A stretch of DNA of 64,000 nt from Isoetes taiwanensis (Eukaryota > Streptophyta > Lycopodiopsida > Isoetales > Isoetaceae): assembly GCA_021234155.1 (NCBI GenBank), contig JAJEKV010000008.1:6784445-6848444 (forward strand). Direction: 5' to 3'. Position numbers and translations under genes: made by a program. Below, piece after piece: positions 46,811 to 59,365 of this stretch (position 1 is its first letter; each line of letters begins with the position of its first letter). Below the pieces are notes generated by a model. It was not told the DNA's origin. It made no database searches and saw only the letters and a program-made list of their open reading frames with translations.

Positions 46811-47591
46811 TACTTTTTCAATATTACGTGTATCTATACTATCGAGTTTATGCTACGATTTTTTGATGTGATTAATCATTGTGCTTGAAGATGCAAAACT
46901 TCTAAAGTATGAAGCACACGTTGTAGTGCTTCATAAAATTAAATTAACATTATCAATAGATTTTAGTAAAAAAAAAACAAAAAACGATGTGTCACTAGTG
47001 ACATAGATTTAAATCAAATTCTTGCCTAGCAATGTGAAAAACCTTGTAATGAATTTGGTGTTTAACTCGTCACCTTATAGCAATGTAGGAAACCTTATAA
47101 CGAATACAAATTGTTATTTCTAATGTTGTGAGAAACCTTGTAATGAATAGGGGTGAACCATGGAAGGTACCTAGATCATCTGCACATTTGCGAGCTGACA
47201 ACGCTTCTTGTGCTACACTAATTTCAATTTGGAATGTTTGTTGTGGGAATTCTGTCAACAACACAATGGGATCTTGTTTGGCACATTATCGTCTCTGATA
47301 ACAGGCACACCAGAACTGCCTTGACATAGACAATACAACATTTGCAAATAATCCTATCTTCATCTTGTAGCCAATTTGCAAGAACTTTGCTTTGGTCCTG
47401 CCTCGATTCATTGTGATATCTATATCACTATCTGCTCAATATAACACTTTTTAGATTCATCTTTGAGATTGAGTTGTGACTTCATCTTGTACATGTCCAT
47501 GATTACAAAAGGACATAGCTCCCGACAATCTCAGTTTAAGCATTAATGTATCTGACAAACATAATAAATAATAGGCAGCCATGAACACTTG
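46811..47591. other. Repeat-derived spacer, no gene
   Basis: AT-rich. The stretch at about 47,470-47,560 (CATGATTACAAAAGGACATA, CAATCTCAG-TTAAGCATTAA) recurs near 53,160-53,230, so it is part of an unknown dispersed family. Confidence 0.45.
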
Positions 47592-47760
47592 GAATATGTA
47601 GCATTATAACAGGGGGTTTTTTTTGTGTTTTTGTACTGTTTTCTCTAAGGTTTTCATATGATTTGGTGGCCGTATTTATCCAGGTGTACTAAATAGTATT
47701 TCTAGAGTGCACCCTTTTGTTAGCCGTTGATTTTAGAAAAGGGGGCAAATCCTGTGGTGA
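47592..47760 (+). repeat. Dispersed repeat B, copy 1
   Basis: CTTGGAATATGTAGCAT, AACAGGGGGTTTT and TTTGTGTTTTTGTAC, then TCTAGAGTGCACC and GTTGATTT in order; shared with 49899-50045. The copies part after about 150-170 bases. It may be the shared 5' end of two members of one element or gene family. Confidence 0.6.
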
Positions 47761-49593
47761 ATATCCTCCCATTAGTTTTAGGGTTTTTAGGGTTGTGTGG
47801 AGTAGGGTCCGGGTCTGGTTTTTTAGGGTTGCTAGGTCGGGCGGGAATCTCAGAATCCTAGGCTAAAATCCTATTATCTTATCTATGTTTTTGTTAATTC
47901 TCGCCATGGCAGATTATGAATGCCCGCAAGGCTCAAGAAGGATATTTTAGGGTTAATCAAGAAGGGATACTTTAGGGCGTGTCTCGGGAGGGAAGGGGAG
48001 GCGGGTCCCAACAAAGCTAGATCAGGTTTATTTTAGGGTTAATTGAGCTGCTCAATCCGCTTCCCATCAACGCCATGAGATGAAGGCCGAAGTCTATCAA
48101 TCGATAATGGATCTCGGCGGATTCTGTTCCTCCTCGAAATTTTGGCTTCTACACACCGGACACTTGATATTTCATATGATTTCGTGCTCTTGGGTTTCTA
48201 GGCGGATCATACTCAAGCTCGGTGTCCGCCATACTCGCTTTTGTTGCTTTGAGGTCATTTTTACATTTTACTATCGCTGGTAAAGTATGCATGAATGGCT
48301 TGCACGCCTTTGCCAACCGTGCGTAATGAGTTAACGCAGGGGAGGATCTCAGATCCGGACGGCTTTGCATATTCTTGTGCCCTCTTCCAAGTTATTATCT
48401 ATAAAGTTCTATCCGAAAGACTTCGGTGGTGTTTTCGCTTGAAATAGACCAGAATGGTAATGAGAACTCAAGGAGAGTCACCATGGTCATGATCTGTGGG
48501 CGTTCAAAGATCGTGAAAGGGTACTCAATGCGAACTTAAGAAAAAGGTATTTTACTTTCTCAATCCATGATTTATATTTCTTTGGACATTTTAGGTTTAT
48601 TGACAACTGCTTTGGAGAAACTCCCAAAAAAAATTTGTTACATATTTCAAGTGGGTAACCTTTGTTGCATCTTTGAAGTGGTCTGCAGAAACGTAATATA
48701 GAGAGGAGGCTAAAGATTATATGGACCGTAGAAAACTAGTTTCCTAGCATAAGCGGATCATATTCACATGCTAAATCAATGAGAACAACCTTTTAGCAAA
48801 GAGAACACAGCCACGTTCTACAACCCGTTCTACCTCATGTTCTTCAAATGATCTAGATTGCTTTATTCTTAAGCGGGAAGAAGTGCTTTAGAAGATGGGT
48901 TCAAGCACAAGTCAAGGCCACCTACACAAATTGCATCGAAATTTGTTCATGTAGTTATTTTTCCTTGTCTCAAAAAAACTATAAGCATAAAGGCTCCTTA
49001 GGCAACTAGAACTGCTTTAAGAGGACTCAAAAGATACTTGTGCTGTTGGGATTCTACCATTTGTACTGTTGGGATTCTACCACTTGAGGTTTCTAAACCC
49101 CCCGAGATTTGCAGCCCAAATCAGACAGATTTTTCTCGAGGACATTTGATGAGTTAATGTCTTGAGTTAATGTCTTGAAAATTCCTAGTAACATTTTTGA
49201 GAAACTTAAAGTGATTGAGTTAATGTCTTGAAAGTGTTCATTATCTTTGGTGTTGAATTTAAAACCTATACGATAGTGTATATGTCCGTCTTGTCATTGT
49301 TAGCATGTTTCTAATTCTTAGTTTTGTTGCTGCACTTGTTCTTTTCAGATTTGGTCTTGAACTAATGTTTTCTATTTTTTAAATGTGTTACCATTTGTCT
49401 ATTATCTATCATGGTATTATGTCACACTTAATATTAGGACTTCGAATTGTAATGGCTTGTTTTTAGCTCTACTACCATTTTCTATTATGATTCATATGCA
49501 CTAAGGAATCTCCATGCACAGATATTATATGCACAATATTACATGCACTAACTCAACTCCATGCATGATATTACATGCACCCCTACACCATTC
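47761..49593. other. No supported gene
   Basis: Contains several TTTTAGGGTT motifs (47,770-48,050) like plant promoter telobox sequence, and a 67-codon frame at 48080-48283 without recognisable domain. Confidence 0.35.
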
Positions 49594-52258
49594 TTAAGGC
49601 CCCGAAGGGGCCAAAATTTTTTTTAGTTAACACAAACCATTAACACACAACTACACCATTGCATTTGACACATTTAAATTAAAATCCCCCTTAAACCCCC
49701 TTTGGTTTGGGTGCATATTCACACGGGGGGTTACGTAGGGCAGCGAGAGCCCCAAAAAATTTACAATACATGTACAAAATTAACACCATTAAGTATATTC
49801 TCTCAAACCTTATAGTATTTTGTAAACCTTAATATACAGTATACAAAAACTTGTACATGCATACCCCACAAACGAGGATCGCTATGTACGGTCCAGATCT
49901 TGGAATATGTAGCATAATAACAGGGGGTTTTCTTTGTGTTTTTGTACGCTTTTCACAAAGGTTTTCCTAAGGTTTCATGGCGTATTCGAATGGATGTACT
50001 AATGCGTACATCTAGAGTGCACCATTTCTTAGTCGTTGATTTAGCTTTTTTTTTCAATGGTCCAACATCCAAGGGCTCACAACAAAAGCCCTCTTTTTAT
50101 TTTAGGGGCTGAACATGCAAGCCTCATGGATAGCATTTTAGGGCATTCTTTGCTTGGGCAGGGGAGCTTTCCTTAAACTATCATTCCCATGTCTCCTACA
50201 GTTTAATTCGGTGATGTTTTCTTCGTGGCATTTCCCTTTCTGTCGGTTTGCTTGTGGCTGCCACAAGAATCGGCTGCACAGACTCTGGCTCTATAGTTTG
50301 GGCTACCACAAATCGGCTGCAACCAGAGACCACCAGAGACGGTTCCTGCATGTTTTTTTTGTGGTTTCTGGTCAACGTTCGGACTTGGCCTTTTTCGTGC
50401 AACCTATTCTCATTAGAGTTTATGTTCTGAGATTTCCCTGAGAGAGGTGTGGACTGGCAGCAAGTATCAGAGATGGTTTTGAGCATTTGAAGAGCCTATT
50501 TCGTTTGGGCAACCTCATTTCGTATAGGGTTTTGTCCTGCAGATTTCTACGAAGTAGCACAGACCAGCCTCGGCTTCAGTGTTTCTTCTCTGTCAGGTTA
50601 TCCTATAGGCACTTCTTTTTGCCTGTGTTTTTCGCATCTCAGGGTTGGGAGCGGCAATTTACACCATATTTGCTGAGTTTTATACAATTGATCCTACTTG
50701 CTGGGATAGAGATTCAATGATTTGCATTACAATAGAATATCTAGCATAGCTTATACCATTTATCATGGCAAGAGCTGGCAACATTTACTTTGCAACAGCA
50801 TGGCAAGAATCTGTCATCATGATTCTAAGTGTGGCTAAGGCAATTCAGATTTAGTTGTTGATTCTGGATTTAATGGAGAATTCAAAGAAAGGTTTCTATG
50901 ATTGGCAGCCTTCAAATCCATGGAATTGAAATGAAGTTAGCATATATTTGAAGAGCATGGCTTTCGTGTATGATGAATGTATGAGCCAGGATAGCTTACA
51001 TATTTAACCCTTGTTCGTGCTGGGTAGTGGAGAGCAATTTTGGGATAGTTTTTGGAGTACTTTCATTCATAAGTATGCCAGGTTGGTAGTTGAAAGAAGC
51101 AGCAAGGTCTTTGTTCTGCCCCATTGCACTAGACGATTCAACAGTTTGTAGATTTGTTGTACCTCAAGTTATTGCGGATTTGTGTTACCTCAAAATTACT
51201 GTTTTGTGTTCCCAGTATTTTTCGTGTGATACAAGTCCATCTGCCGGTGTCGTCTTGTTACATTCATATAGCAGTTTCAGCATTATTTGTGTTCATTAGC
51301 CTGTCCAAGTTCCGTTGCTTATGTTGGGAACCAGTCATTGGTGGAGTTGTTTGAAGAGATGGACATGCATAGAACTTGTGATATTCAAGTTCCAAACAAA
51401 TCATTGGCAGAGTTGTGCTAAGATCGATGGTGGATCAAATTTGTGGTTAATTAAGCATAACGATTCTATCTAAACCACTGGAACAGAGATTTAATGACCA
51501 TTTTCAGATAAACATTCTTACCTGCATTTCTTCTTCTGCTCTAATAAGTGTTTTGGTTACTTTTATAGCTGTGCATTTTCTTAACCTAGCTCTTGGTATG
51601 CAATGCAGGTAATTGAGATTACAATGAAATATTTCTTGAGATTATATTTCCAAATCATGTTCACATTCTATAAATGAAAATGACAATGCTCAGTTGTGCA
51701 TTGTGTTTCTAGAATAGCTGTTAGAGTGGAATGAATGGTGTGTTGCATTTGATCCCCTGTAAACATGATTCTTGTATTGCAATATTCATATTACAGATAA
51801 TGAATATAATGAATATAATGATTACACAAAATGTATTCATAGTTGTTTGCAATGGAAATAATTTGTTTATCTTGATGTTATTGTGCTTTTTATTAATTAA
51901 TATTTTAGTAATTAATATTTAGGCCCGTTAGGGCCCGAAGGGCTCAAAATGTTTTTTAATATAACAATCAACACACAACTACCATTAACATTATTAACAT
52001 AAACCATTGCATTTAACACATTTAAATTAAAATCCCCCTTAAACCCCCTTTGGTTTGGGTGCATATTCACACGGGGGGTTACGTAGGGCAGCGAGAGCTC
52101 CAAAAATATATTTACAATACATGTACAAAATTAACACCATTAAGTTCATTCTCTCAAACCTTACAGTATTTTGCAAACTTTAATATACAGTATACAAAAA
52201 CTTGTACATGCATACTCCACAAACGAGGATCGCTATCTACGGTCCAGATCTTGGAATA
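49594..52258 (+). mobile_element. Unit bounded by about 320-bp direct repeats (unclassified)
   Basis: 49594-49907 and 51921-52258 are near-identical in order: CCATTGCATTT-ACACATTTA, CCCCCTTTGGTTTGGGTGCA, GTACATGCATAC-CCACAAAC and GTCCAGATCTTGGAATA. About 2.0 kb lie between them, starting with repeat B and holding only short frames (for example 50154-50441). The repeats do not start TG or end CA, and no PBS was seen, so a normal LTR element is not supported. This could be a non-autonomous element or a local duplication. Confidence 0.5.
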
Positions 52259-52412
52259 AAGGGCAAATATGCCCATCCGACAGCTCTCGTTGCCCGGAGT
52301 AACCCCCCATGTGAATATGCACCCAAACCAAAGGGGGTATAAGGGGGATTTTAATTTAAATGTGTTAAATGCAATGGTTTATGTTAATAATGTTAATGAT
52401 AGTTGTGTGTTG
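51969..52412. repeat. Inverted repeat, 131-bp arms, 182-bp spacer
   Basis: 51969-52099 and 52282-52412 are reverse complements with few mismatches, from CAACACACAACTA-CATTAAC to GGGCA-CGAGAGCT. The left arm lies inside the right-hand direct repeat of the unit above; a single-stranded copy would fold into a long hairpin. Confidence 0.82.
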
Positions 52413-52453
52413 TGCGAGAAACCATTGTTAATCATTTTGCAATCCAAACACTC

Positions 52454-53430
52454 AGGGCCAACCCAAAAATCTTTTCCATATTTGGTTTTTGTAGGAAAAT
52501 TGTATAAAAATATGGTGGCAATGTCAACATTGCGTTATTCATTTGAATATGTTGAAAAATGGTCTAACAACCATTGCCATATTCATAAAATATAGTTCTA
52601 ATGCACATTTTGGCAATTGTTTGGCACCAAATTGGCCATCCAACAACAACTTTACCTCACGTTCAAAGTTCGTATTTCAAATTCTTCAAGGGGTCCCTTT
52701 ATCTGACCCTTGGAACTTGAAATATTGCTGACAAATGTAGTTCGTAAGATAGAATAGATATGCAATATGCCTACAATATGCAACTATTAGAATATGTGTG
52801 CTGGGTAGCTTTTGCAACTCGAAGAGAGGCTTTAGTTGTATTCTATGAATTATCGTGGGGAATCCAAGGGATTCATGGTGATGAAACCCAAGGGATTCAA
52901 GTTAGATAAACTTGTCCCTTTGCTTTTCGTGGCATTGGCTTTATCTACTACCACACATTCTATAAGAGCCGAGGCTTATTTAGACTTTAAGAACTTAGTC
53001 CAATTTGACTGGGTTGTGGCTTCCTCTACTAAATGTGCATGATTACAAAAATTCTAACCCAACATATCATTGTCCTTTACTACTACCTCATATTTTGGAG
53101 TTAATAGTTTATTTGGAATTTGCTTTAAATTAACCTTAGAAACTGGGATGTGGCTTCACCTCCTATGTGTGCATGATTACAAAAAGCACACATCTCCCAA
53201 CAATCTCAGATTAAGCATTAAGGTAACATGATAATATAGGCACCTATGGTATTTGTTATTGGTTAACACATGAAAACATTTACAGGGTCGACCCAAAAAT
53301 CTTTCTCTTTTGTAGTAAAACTGTAAGAAACAAGGTGGCATTGCCAACTTTTGGAGCTATTTGTTTTGACTATGTTGAGAAATGATCTAACTAACACGCA
53401 TGTCTGCCCTTTATAATTAAACAGAGGATA
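52454..53430. repeat. Diverged direct repeat, about 145 bp
   Basis: 52454-52600 and 53284-53430 share ACCCAAAAATCTTT, TTTGTAG-AAAA-TGTA, GGTGGCA-TG-CAAC, TATGTTGA-AAATG-TCTAAC and -CATATTC-like ends in order, with many substitutions. The element type is unknown. Confidence 0.55.
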
Positions 53431-54410
53431 TATGTTAAGGTACACATTTCTTCTTCATTGTAAACAAGTGCTTCACGTAATACACGCCTGGGGCGAATTA
53501 CTGTAAAATTCCGTCAATTTTATACGGTGTATTTCTTCCTCTGCCTGTGTATGGCGGCACCGCCATGCTGGGTTTTTTTTTTTTTTCTGGGCAGGGCTTC
53601 CATATCCGGCTGCCATAGTTTTGTAGATGCAGAAGCAAGGATAGCTCGAAGGCACTAGCTGTACAGAAGCAGAACCAAGGCTAGATTCGGTTTTTTACCT
53701 TATGAGAGCAGATCGACTTCTGAAATCTAAACCAGAGAAGCTCCTCTACCATGGAAAGAAGCTCAGGCATATTTTTCTGTCTCATGGGAAGAAGCTCCAA
53801 GCTTCTATGCCATAGCCGTTCTTGCATGTTTCTCGCCATAGCCTTTCTTGCTCTGCCATAGCCATTCTTTCTCGAAAGCAGGAATCTCTCCGGCTGGAAA
53901 ATGGTCTAATACATAAGTGGGCCTATGTGGGCCTATGCCGTAAAACTACTTGATTAAAGCTCCTACATTTTCATTTTACGAGTTAGCCCTTTAATAATTT
54001 AATACATCATGTAGCATCCCCAATTTACATGGGGTTTGCCAAAAGAATTTAAAGGGCACGATGAACTAGTTTACTGATGATCAGATTTAACATTGGGTCA
54101 CATTCTAATTGATGAATATGGTCCCAGAAAAAGCTCAAAAATAGGTTAGGGTTAGGGCTTCTTTGGAAAAGAGGCTAGAGTTTTCATTCTCTTTGGCGCA
54201 TCTCCATGACTGGATCGTTAAGGCGAGATCGATGCTGAAAGCTTTCCATTATCTTTGGGTGCATCTCCGTGATCGGATCGCTAAGGTAAGATGGTGAGAC
54301 CACTGGTGAGGCCGTTAAGAAGCTTATACATTGATAGCGATTGGAAGAGATGTGTTACAGTCGAAACTCCTTCTTCCTTGTTTCAAGCATTGGTCTTTTT
54401 TCAACCTCTT
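53431..54410. other. No supported gene; short local repeats
   Basis: A GCCATAGCC-TTCTTGC phrase repeats three times at about 53,810-53,870. A phrase GGCGCATCTCCATGACTGGATCG / GGTGCATCTCCGTGATCGGATCG occurs twice at 54,193-54,280. A T run lies at 53,573-53,586. Confidence 0.4.
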
Positions 54411-54581
54411 AGAGCCGAACGGTACAAATTCCAAAGTGAGGCGTAAATTTAAAGGTGCTGCTTTGATGCCCAACATTACATATGGCTCCCACAAGAAGAC
54501 AAGACATATGCGACCTAATTGCTTCTACAAGTTTGTGGGGCATAATGTCAAAGATCTTGAGCGTTTAATGATCCATAACAG
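54411..54581 (+). pseudogene. Ribosomal protein eL32 (RPL32) exon fragment
   Basis: The frame reads [36 protein letters not shown] and [20 protein letters not shown]. This matches the middle of cytosolic 60S protein eL32 (usual [50 protein letters not shown]). The codon for the final Arg abuts a good donor, AACAG/GTAAAT, so the piece keeps an exon boundary. Sequence before 54,411 does not continue the protein. The following exon (normally starting TYCAEIAHNVS) was not found in the next 600 bases. Substitutions at conserved sites also point to a decayed copy. Confidence 0.8.
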
Positions 54582-56419
54582 GTAAATGCTTGAATTTATC
54601 AACAGACATGTACACTGCCTTTGTGCTTTGTGTTATCTCAGATCAGCTCAATGTAAATCTGACCAATGGTGCTTCTAGGTTTTTCCTTTATTCCAAAAGT
54701 TGTCTTAGCCACTTTTTTCTTAGCATTTCTCTGCTTACAACTTTAATTTGTTGTACACATCCTTCTTTTCCTTGTCAATTGATTATGATAGATCTATCTT
54801 CTTTTGCTAGAGTTAATGAATCTGCACCTTATATTTGTGAACTATATTAGACCACTTATAACTATCTTGTCCAACCAGTGCTATTTGGAGGTAACATTGG
54901 TTATTGCAGAGAAGTTGCTGAGTCGTAACACGGTTCATTATTTGCCAGAGCCATTCTTTGCTTCGTTGCATCACAAACATGGCGTGTTCAGTTATTGCAC
55001 TTGCGAGAGTAGGCTTCAAAGAAAATATTGAGAGGACACCATGGCAAGTATTTTTATTCTGCGTTTGAGAACTGGTAGAGCTTGTTTAGTTGCTTGAATA
55101 TCAAGCGATCAGCTTTTTACTTTACTTGGCTCTAGTCTGTTTTCGCTTTTTCTCCAATACCATGTAAGCTGCTTCTGGTTGGAAATAAAATAGTGTTCCA
55201 GATCGTAACCCGTCTATTTTGCATGGGTGCAGTATATCTCTATTTTCTGTCTCTTTTGACACTCTTGTAAAATTATAGTATTCTAACTGATTGCTCACAT
55301 AACTCTTGAATACAATCATCAGGGCTTGGAACAATAGAAGATGCAATATCTGCTTGTGATTCTACCGAGACTTTAGAGTACCTTGAAGTACGAAGTACAT
55401 TTGCTTAGAACTTGGTACTGCTAAACAAGAATCTGTTGTTGCAACAGTTGAGTCCACTAGTGTATTCTGTGCAGACAATGTGAAGGATGATTGTATAGGA
55501 TCTTCAATCAGTGCGTTGGAGATTTGTGTAGAACCTCCATCACTCAACCTGTGTCTCTAGTCCCTAGAACTTGAGGAAACAGTTAGAAAAAAAGCCCTTG
55601 AAGAAGCAGGAACATTTGTTGCCAAGAGAACATTTGTTTCCATGTTAATTGTCCGAAAATTTGTTTCTATGGGAACCTCCCAAGTGCTTCTATGTCTATA
55701 TTTTCTCTACACTATTCAAAAACTTGTAATCATGTTTCATTATTATTCTTAATATGATAATTGTTCTTGATATGATTGTTGCATAGTCCAATTCAAATTC
55801 ATATAATATTATTAACCACCACAATGAAAGCTTTCGATAAGCCACAATGAAAAACCATGGTGCCATGTGGGTAAACCATAAGCATAGACTATGAGAATAT
55901 TATACATGTCTAAACTATCATGTTTAGACCATGCAATAATATTGTGGGAAAAAAATATGTGTAAACCAAGTAAATAAATTACTTCGTATTAGATATTCCA
56001 AGTTGTTAGAAAATCTAATTGAGATAATTATGTTTTAGTATCATGGATAAAAATAGGGTAAAAAAGTCATTAGCATATTTAAACCAAGATCGTTTATCAA
56101 GTTGTGTATTGGTGATTAATCACTGTAAAGCATCATGAGAAATATGTGCTTAAAATTACCATGTCAATATATTGAAAAAGATAGATGTGATAGAAAACCA
56201 GTCTAATGAACTTAACATACTAAACAGTAGTACATATCATATAGTTTAAGTTGTCACAGAGACCAATTAAAATTATCATGTTTCGGTACCATGTCATAAA
56301 ACAATGTTGCCTTATCACCTTAGAAAAATATGTTGATGAACTATACTAGAATATATGGTTTGTAAACTTTTGAACCCACTAACATGTGCTGATTTATGGA
56401 TTTGGTTTTCACCAACAAA
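54582..56419. other. No clear gene; weak coding-like stretch at 55.3-55.56 kb
   Basis: On the + strand 55,323-55,410 reads LGTIEDAISACDSTETLEYL and, after a stop and frame change, 55,411-55,560 reads ELGTAKQESVVATVESTSVF. There is no start codon and no family I know. The rest is AT-rich without signal. Confidence 0.3.
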
Positions 56420-57060
56420 CTATTAAAACAAAATCATAACGGTTCAAATTTGGGGGCCTTGTGTAAGAGCCTCAAATTCTTTCATATATGCCTGAAAACT
56501 CTGGTCAACAGTGGGCTTACTCTTAACATTGCCAAAAATGGGATAAGGAAGTTTCAAATTTACTCCTGGAACAAATATGAAGGCACAACAGGATGCCAGA
56601 AACATACTGAGCCTGAGGCAATAGTGATTGACTAGATAGTGGGGCATGATAAGAAAAAGAAAGTCCTCCCATAGCTGTTGTAGGTGGCATCATAGTGAAG
56701 CTGGTGGTCGTAAACAAGCAAAAGTCTTGGCGTCTGGAGGTTGAGCAACATGACAACCTTCTACCTCGAGAGTAATGGCGAGGATGGAAACTCATTGACA
56801 TAAGTGGGACCAAAAGAAACCTGAGAGTAACCCATGTGGGGAGGATGGTCGTGTAGGGAGTGGGGTTTGCACTGGTGGAATATGAACATAAGTACTGGAG
56901 TTTGAAAGTACTGTGGACTCTGATGAACAGGAGTGGGATGGGGCGAATGTAATTGCGAGCAAGTCTGACACTGTGTGGGAGAGTCGGACACGTAAGAAAG
57001 TTGAGGGGTGGGGGGGGGGGGTGGTGCCACAGGGGCACGCACACGTGGGCGACTTCCCTC
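56420..57060 (-). pseudogene. Pro/Gln-rich gag-like remnant
   Basis: Minus-strand frames are rich in Pro, Ser, Gln and Tyr (HPTPVHQSPQYFQTPVLM, GYSQVSFGPTYVNEF) and end in AYMKEFEALTQGPQ. This resembles the disordered N-terminus of a retrotransposon gag. No capsid core or zinc knuckle is visible, so the call is weak. Confidence 0.3.
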
Positions 57061-58500
57061 GTATCATAGTCTTCTAAATAAGGATCACGAGCAGCTTCTC
57101 GGCATTAGTGTCTGGCCAATTGAGAAGCAGTTTGGCAGAGAAGCTCTTCTTGAGTGAAAGCCTGAAGAGATATCTTAGGAATGAAAAGAAGAAAGTAAGA
57201 CCCGGTAGCAGCGATAGTGTTTTAAGGTCTAGGTCCCGGATCGTCTGCAAGACAACCCTCTGTGAGAACCCATGGATCAAGCAGATAAATCCTGAGTATA
57301 GGTGTCGTGTGGGATTTTGCAGAAAAAAGAACTAAGAACAAGTAATGAGAAGGAGAAGATAAAAACAAGAGAAATTGTTTGTCAAGATAAAAATCCCTTG
57401 AAATGGTAAACCGAGATAGATGAAGTCTCGCAGAACGTAGAGACGAGACAACAATGACATACTAAGCTTGTCTAAGCTTCTGATATATATAATACAATGG
57501 CCTTAGGCCCAAAATAGCGAGTCCAAAAATCTCTGCTGACAGTGCGGGAGAAATATCTGGAGGTTTACTCATGATTCCCGTGATTCGTGTTGCATGAGTC
57601 TCATGCTCCAAAGCCTTGGCATCCTCACGTCGTGGGCTCCCTTGTTCTCTTCTTCTTTGGTGGCATGGTCTTGGCTCCCGGCGAGGATGCAGAGCCTTTG
57701 CCAGGCTCCTTTGTATTGTACTTTACTCTCGAAAACTCTTACAACTTCTAATACAAAGATGTTGTTTATTCGAAAGATTTCATCTTGAAATGGTTTCATC
57801 AAAAAAGCTGTTTAGAATATTTGGGCTCTGAATTGACACCAAGTCAACCAAGAGAAATGGAATGTAATAGATTTCTTCTGGCAATGCAAATAGTTGAATT
57901 TTAATAAGGTTAGAGTAATATGTGAATTACTTAAAAAAATAAAACGTTAAAAAACTATGTGTCATTTATATCCCATGGTTTATAAATTAGCCCACTAATG
58001 CATTATAAATTGACCCACTATGGATCACCACCATCCTATAGATCAAAATATAACAACATGTAGCTGAAATTTGTTACTATGTCGGATAAGCTAGTATACG
58101 AGAAATAGTCCACCATGAATTGGGCTATTGCCCATAACGACTTTGTTGTAGTTTTAAAAGTTTGAGCAATAAAAAGTTATTAGAAATTTCAATCTTGATC
58201 TTGTAAGTAGTAGATCAACAAAAATTCCAGTGTTTTAATCTTGTTGTAACCTACAAAAGTTATTGCTAGCTAAAAAATGTGACATGGGTTCTTATTGCAA
58301 AGCTTTTATTAATGGGCCCTTAATGTGGAGAAGTCCTTTTGTTATGAACACAAAATCTAGAAGTAGCTATTTAAGAGTTGGGGAGTCGCAATACCAACCA
58401 AACTATGGGCTAGCCAATCTATGTTTAAACAATTGAAGTCTTAAAATTTGGGGACCACTGAACATGCTTCTTAAAAGCCAACACATGTAGCACTGCAATA
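57061..58500. other. Possible LTR/leader remnant, then AT-rich spacer
   Basis: 57,350-57,830 is GC-balanced, with a TATATATAATAC motif and small HindIII-like direct repeat (AAGCTTGTCTAAGCTT), in the style of an LTR. No boundaries, PBS or TSD could be set. The rest has no signal. Confidence 0.25.
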
Positions 58501-58504
58501 TCTT

Positions 58505-58960
58505 GGCACAATAGCACTGCATTATGTTGGCACAATCCTCCCTGTTCATCCTCGTGTTTCAATATAGTGGGCGACGCGAGTAATTCATTTCATTGCATTA
58601 CACTAGCTGCTATTGAAAGTTGTCCATTAGTCAATTGTCTCTCTATAAGCCTGGACAATTTGAACATGGTTAAAACCCCCTATCTTAAAAGCTTATGTAG
58701 CATTGCATTATGTTGACAAAGTCCTCCATGTTCATCCTCTCCTTTCGATATGTCGGTGAAGCGATTAATTCATCGCATTGCATTATACGAGCTATTATTA
58801 AAAGTTATTGTTCATGAGTCAATTGTCTCTCTACAAGATTGTACAATTTTAAAATGTTGTTAAAACTCCCTATGTTAAAAGCTTGTGTTGCACATATAAC
58901 ATATGAATAAGCATGTACAATTTGAATGTTAAAACTCTCTAGGTTAAATGTTGCACATAT
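58505..58960. repeat. Tandem repeat, about 188-bp unit, two copies and a partial third
   Basis: GCATTATGTTGRCA, TCCTCC-TGTTCATCCTC, AATTCAT-CATTGCATTA, GTCAATTGTCTCTCTA and CCCTAT-TTAAAAGCTT recur in order at about 58,513 and 58,700. A partial third copy (ACAATTT, GTTAAAACTC, AGGTTAAA) ends near 58,960. Confidence 0.7.
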
Positions 58961-59365
58961 AGTAGTATATATGTACACTAGCTGTGGACAGTAGAGACAA
59001 GACAAGCTTGTTTTGGCAAAATTAAAACAAACAATGTTTGCATTTAAATTAGTTTTTGTTTGGAAGCTCGTACCACTGTGATCAGGGCACAGCAGTATTC
59101 TATTTTTCAACATGCCAGACTTGTACTCCCTTGTTAGAATAAATGTGGTCTTATTATTAACAAATGAGGCTTCCAACTTTATCGTCAATGGTTTAGTTTT
59201 GGCTCATTCTCTTCAGATCTACAGATTTCTCAGTCTGATTTGCAGAAAGATGAAAACTCAAAACAAAACCTAAGAGCAAACGAACGAATTGGTACAGAAA
59301 AGGAAGCAAAACAGAGCATTGATTGAATTCTGGAAGTAGATTAAACAGAGGAATATATAGGAAGA

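Noticed and set aside
50154-50720. Small protein genes (95 and 77 codons)
   Set aside because: Cys/Phe-rich composition without domain, splice or conservation signals; best explained as chance frames in the repeat-bounded unit.
49594-52258. Complete LTR retrotransposon with 320-bp LTRs
   Set aside because: Repeats lack TG...CA ends, PBS, PPT and a TSD.
53573-53586. Poly-A tail of a LINE or SINE (T run)
   Set aside because: No element-like sequence or duplication could be tied to it.
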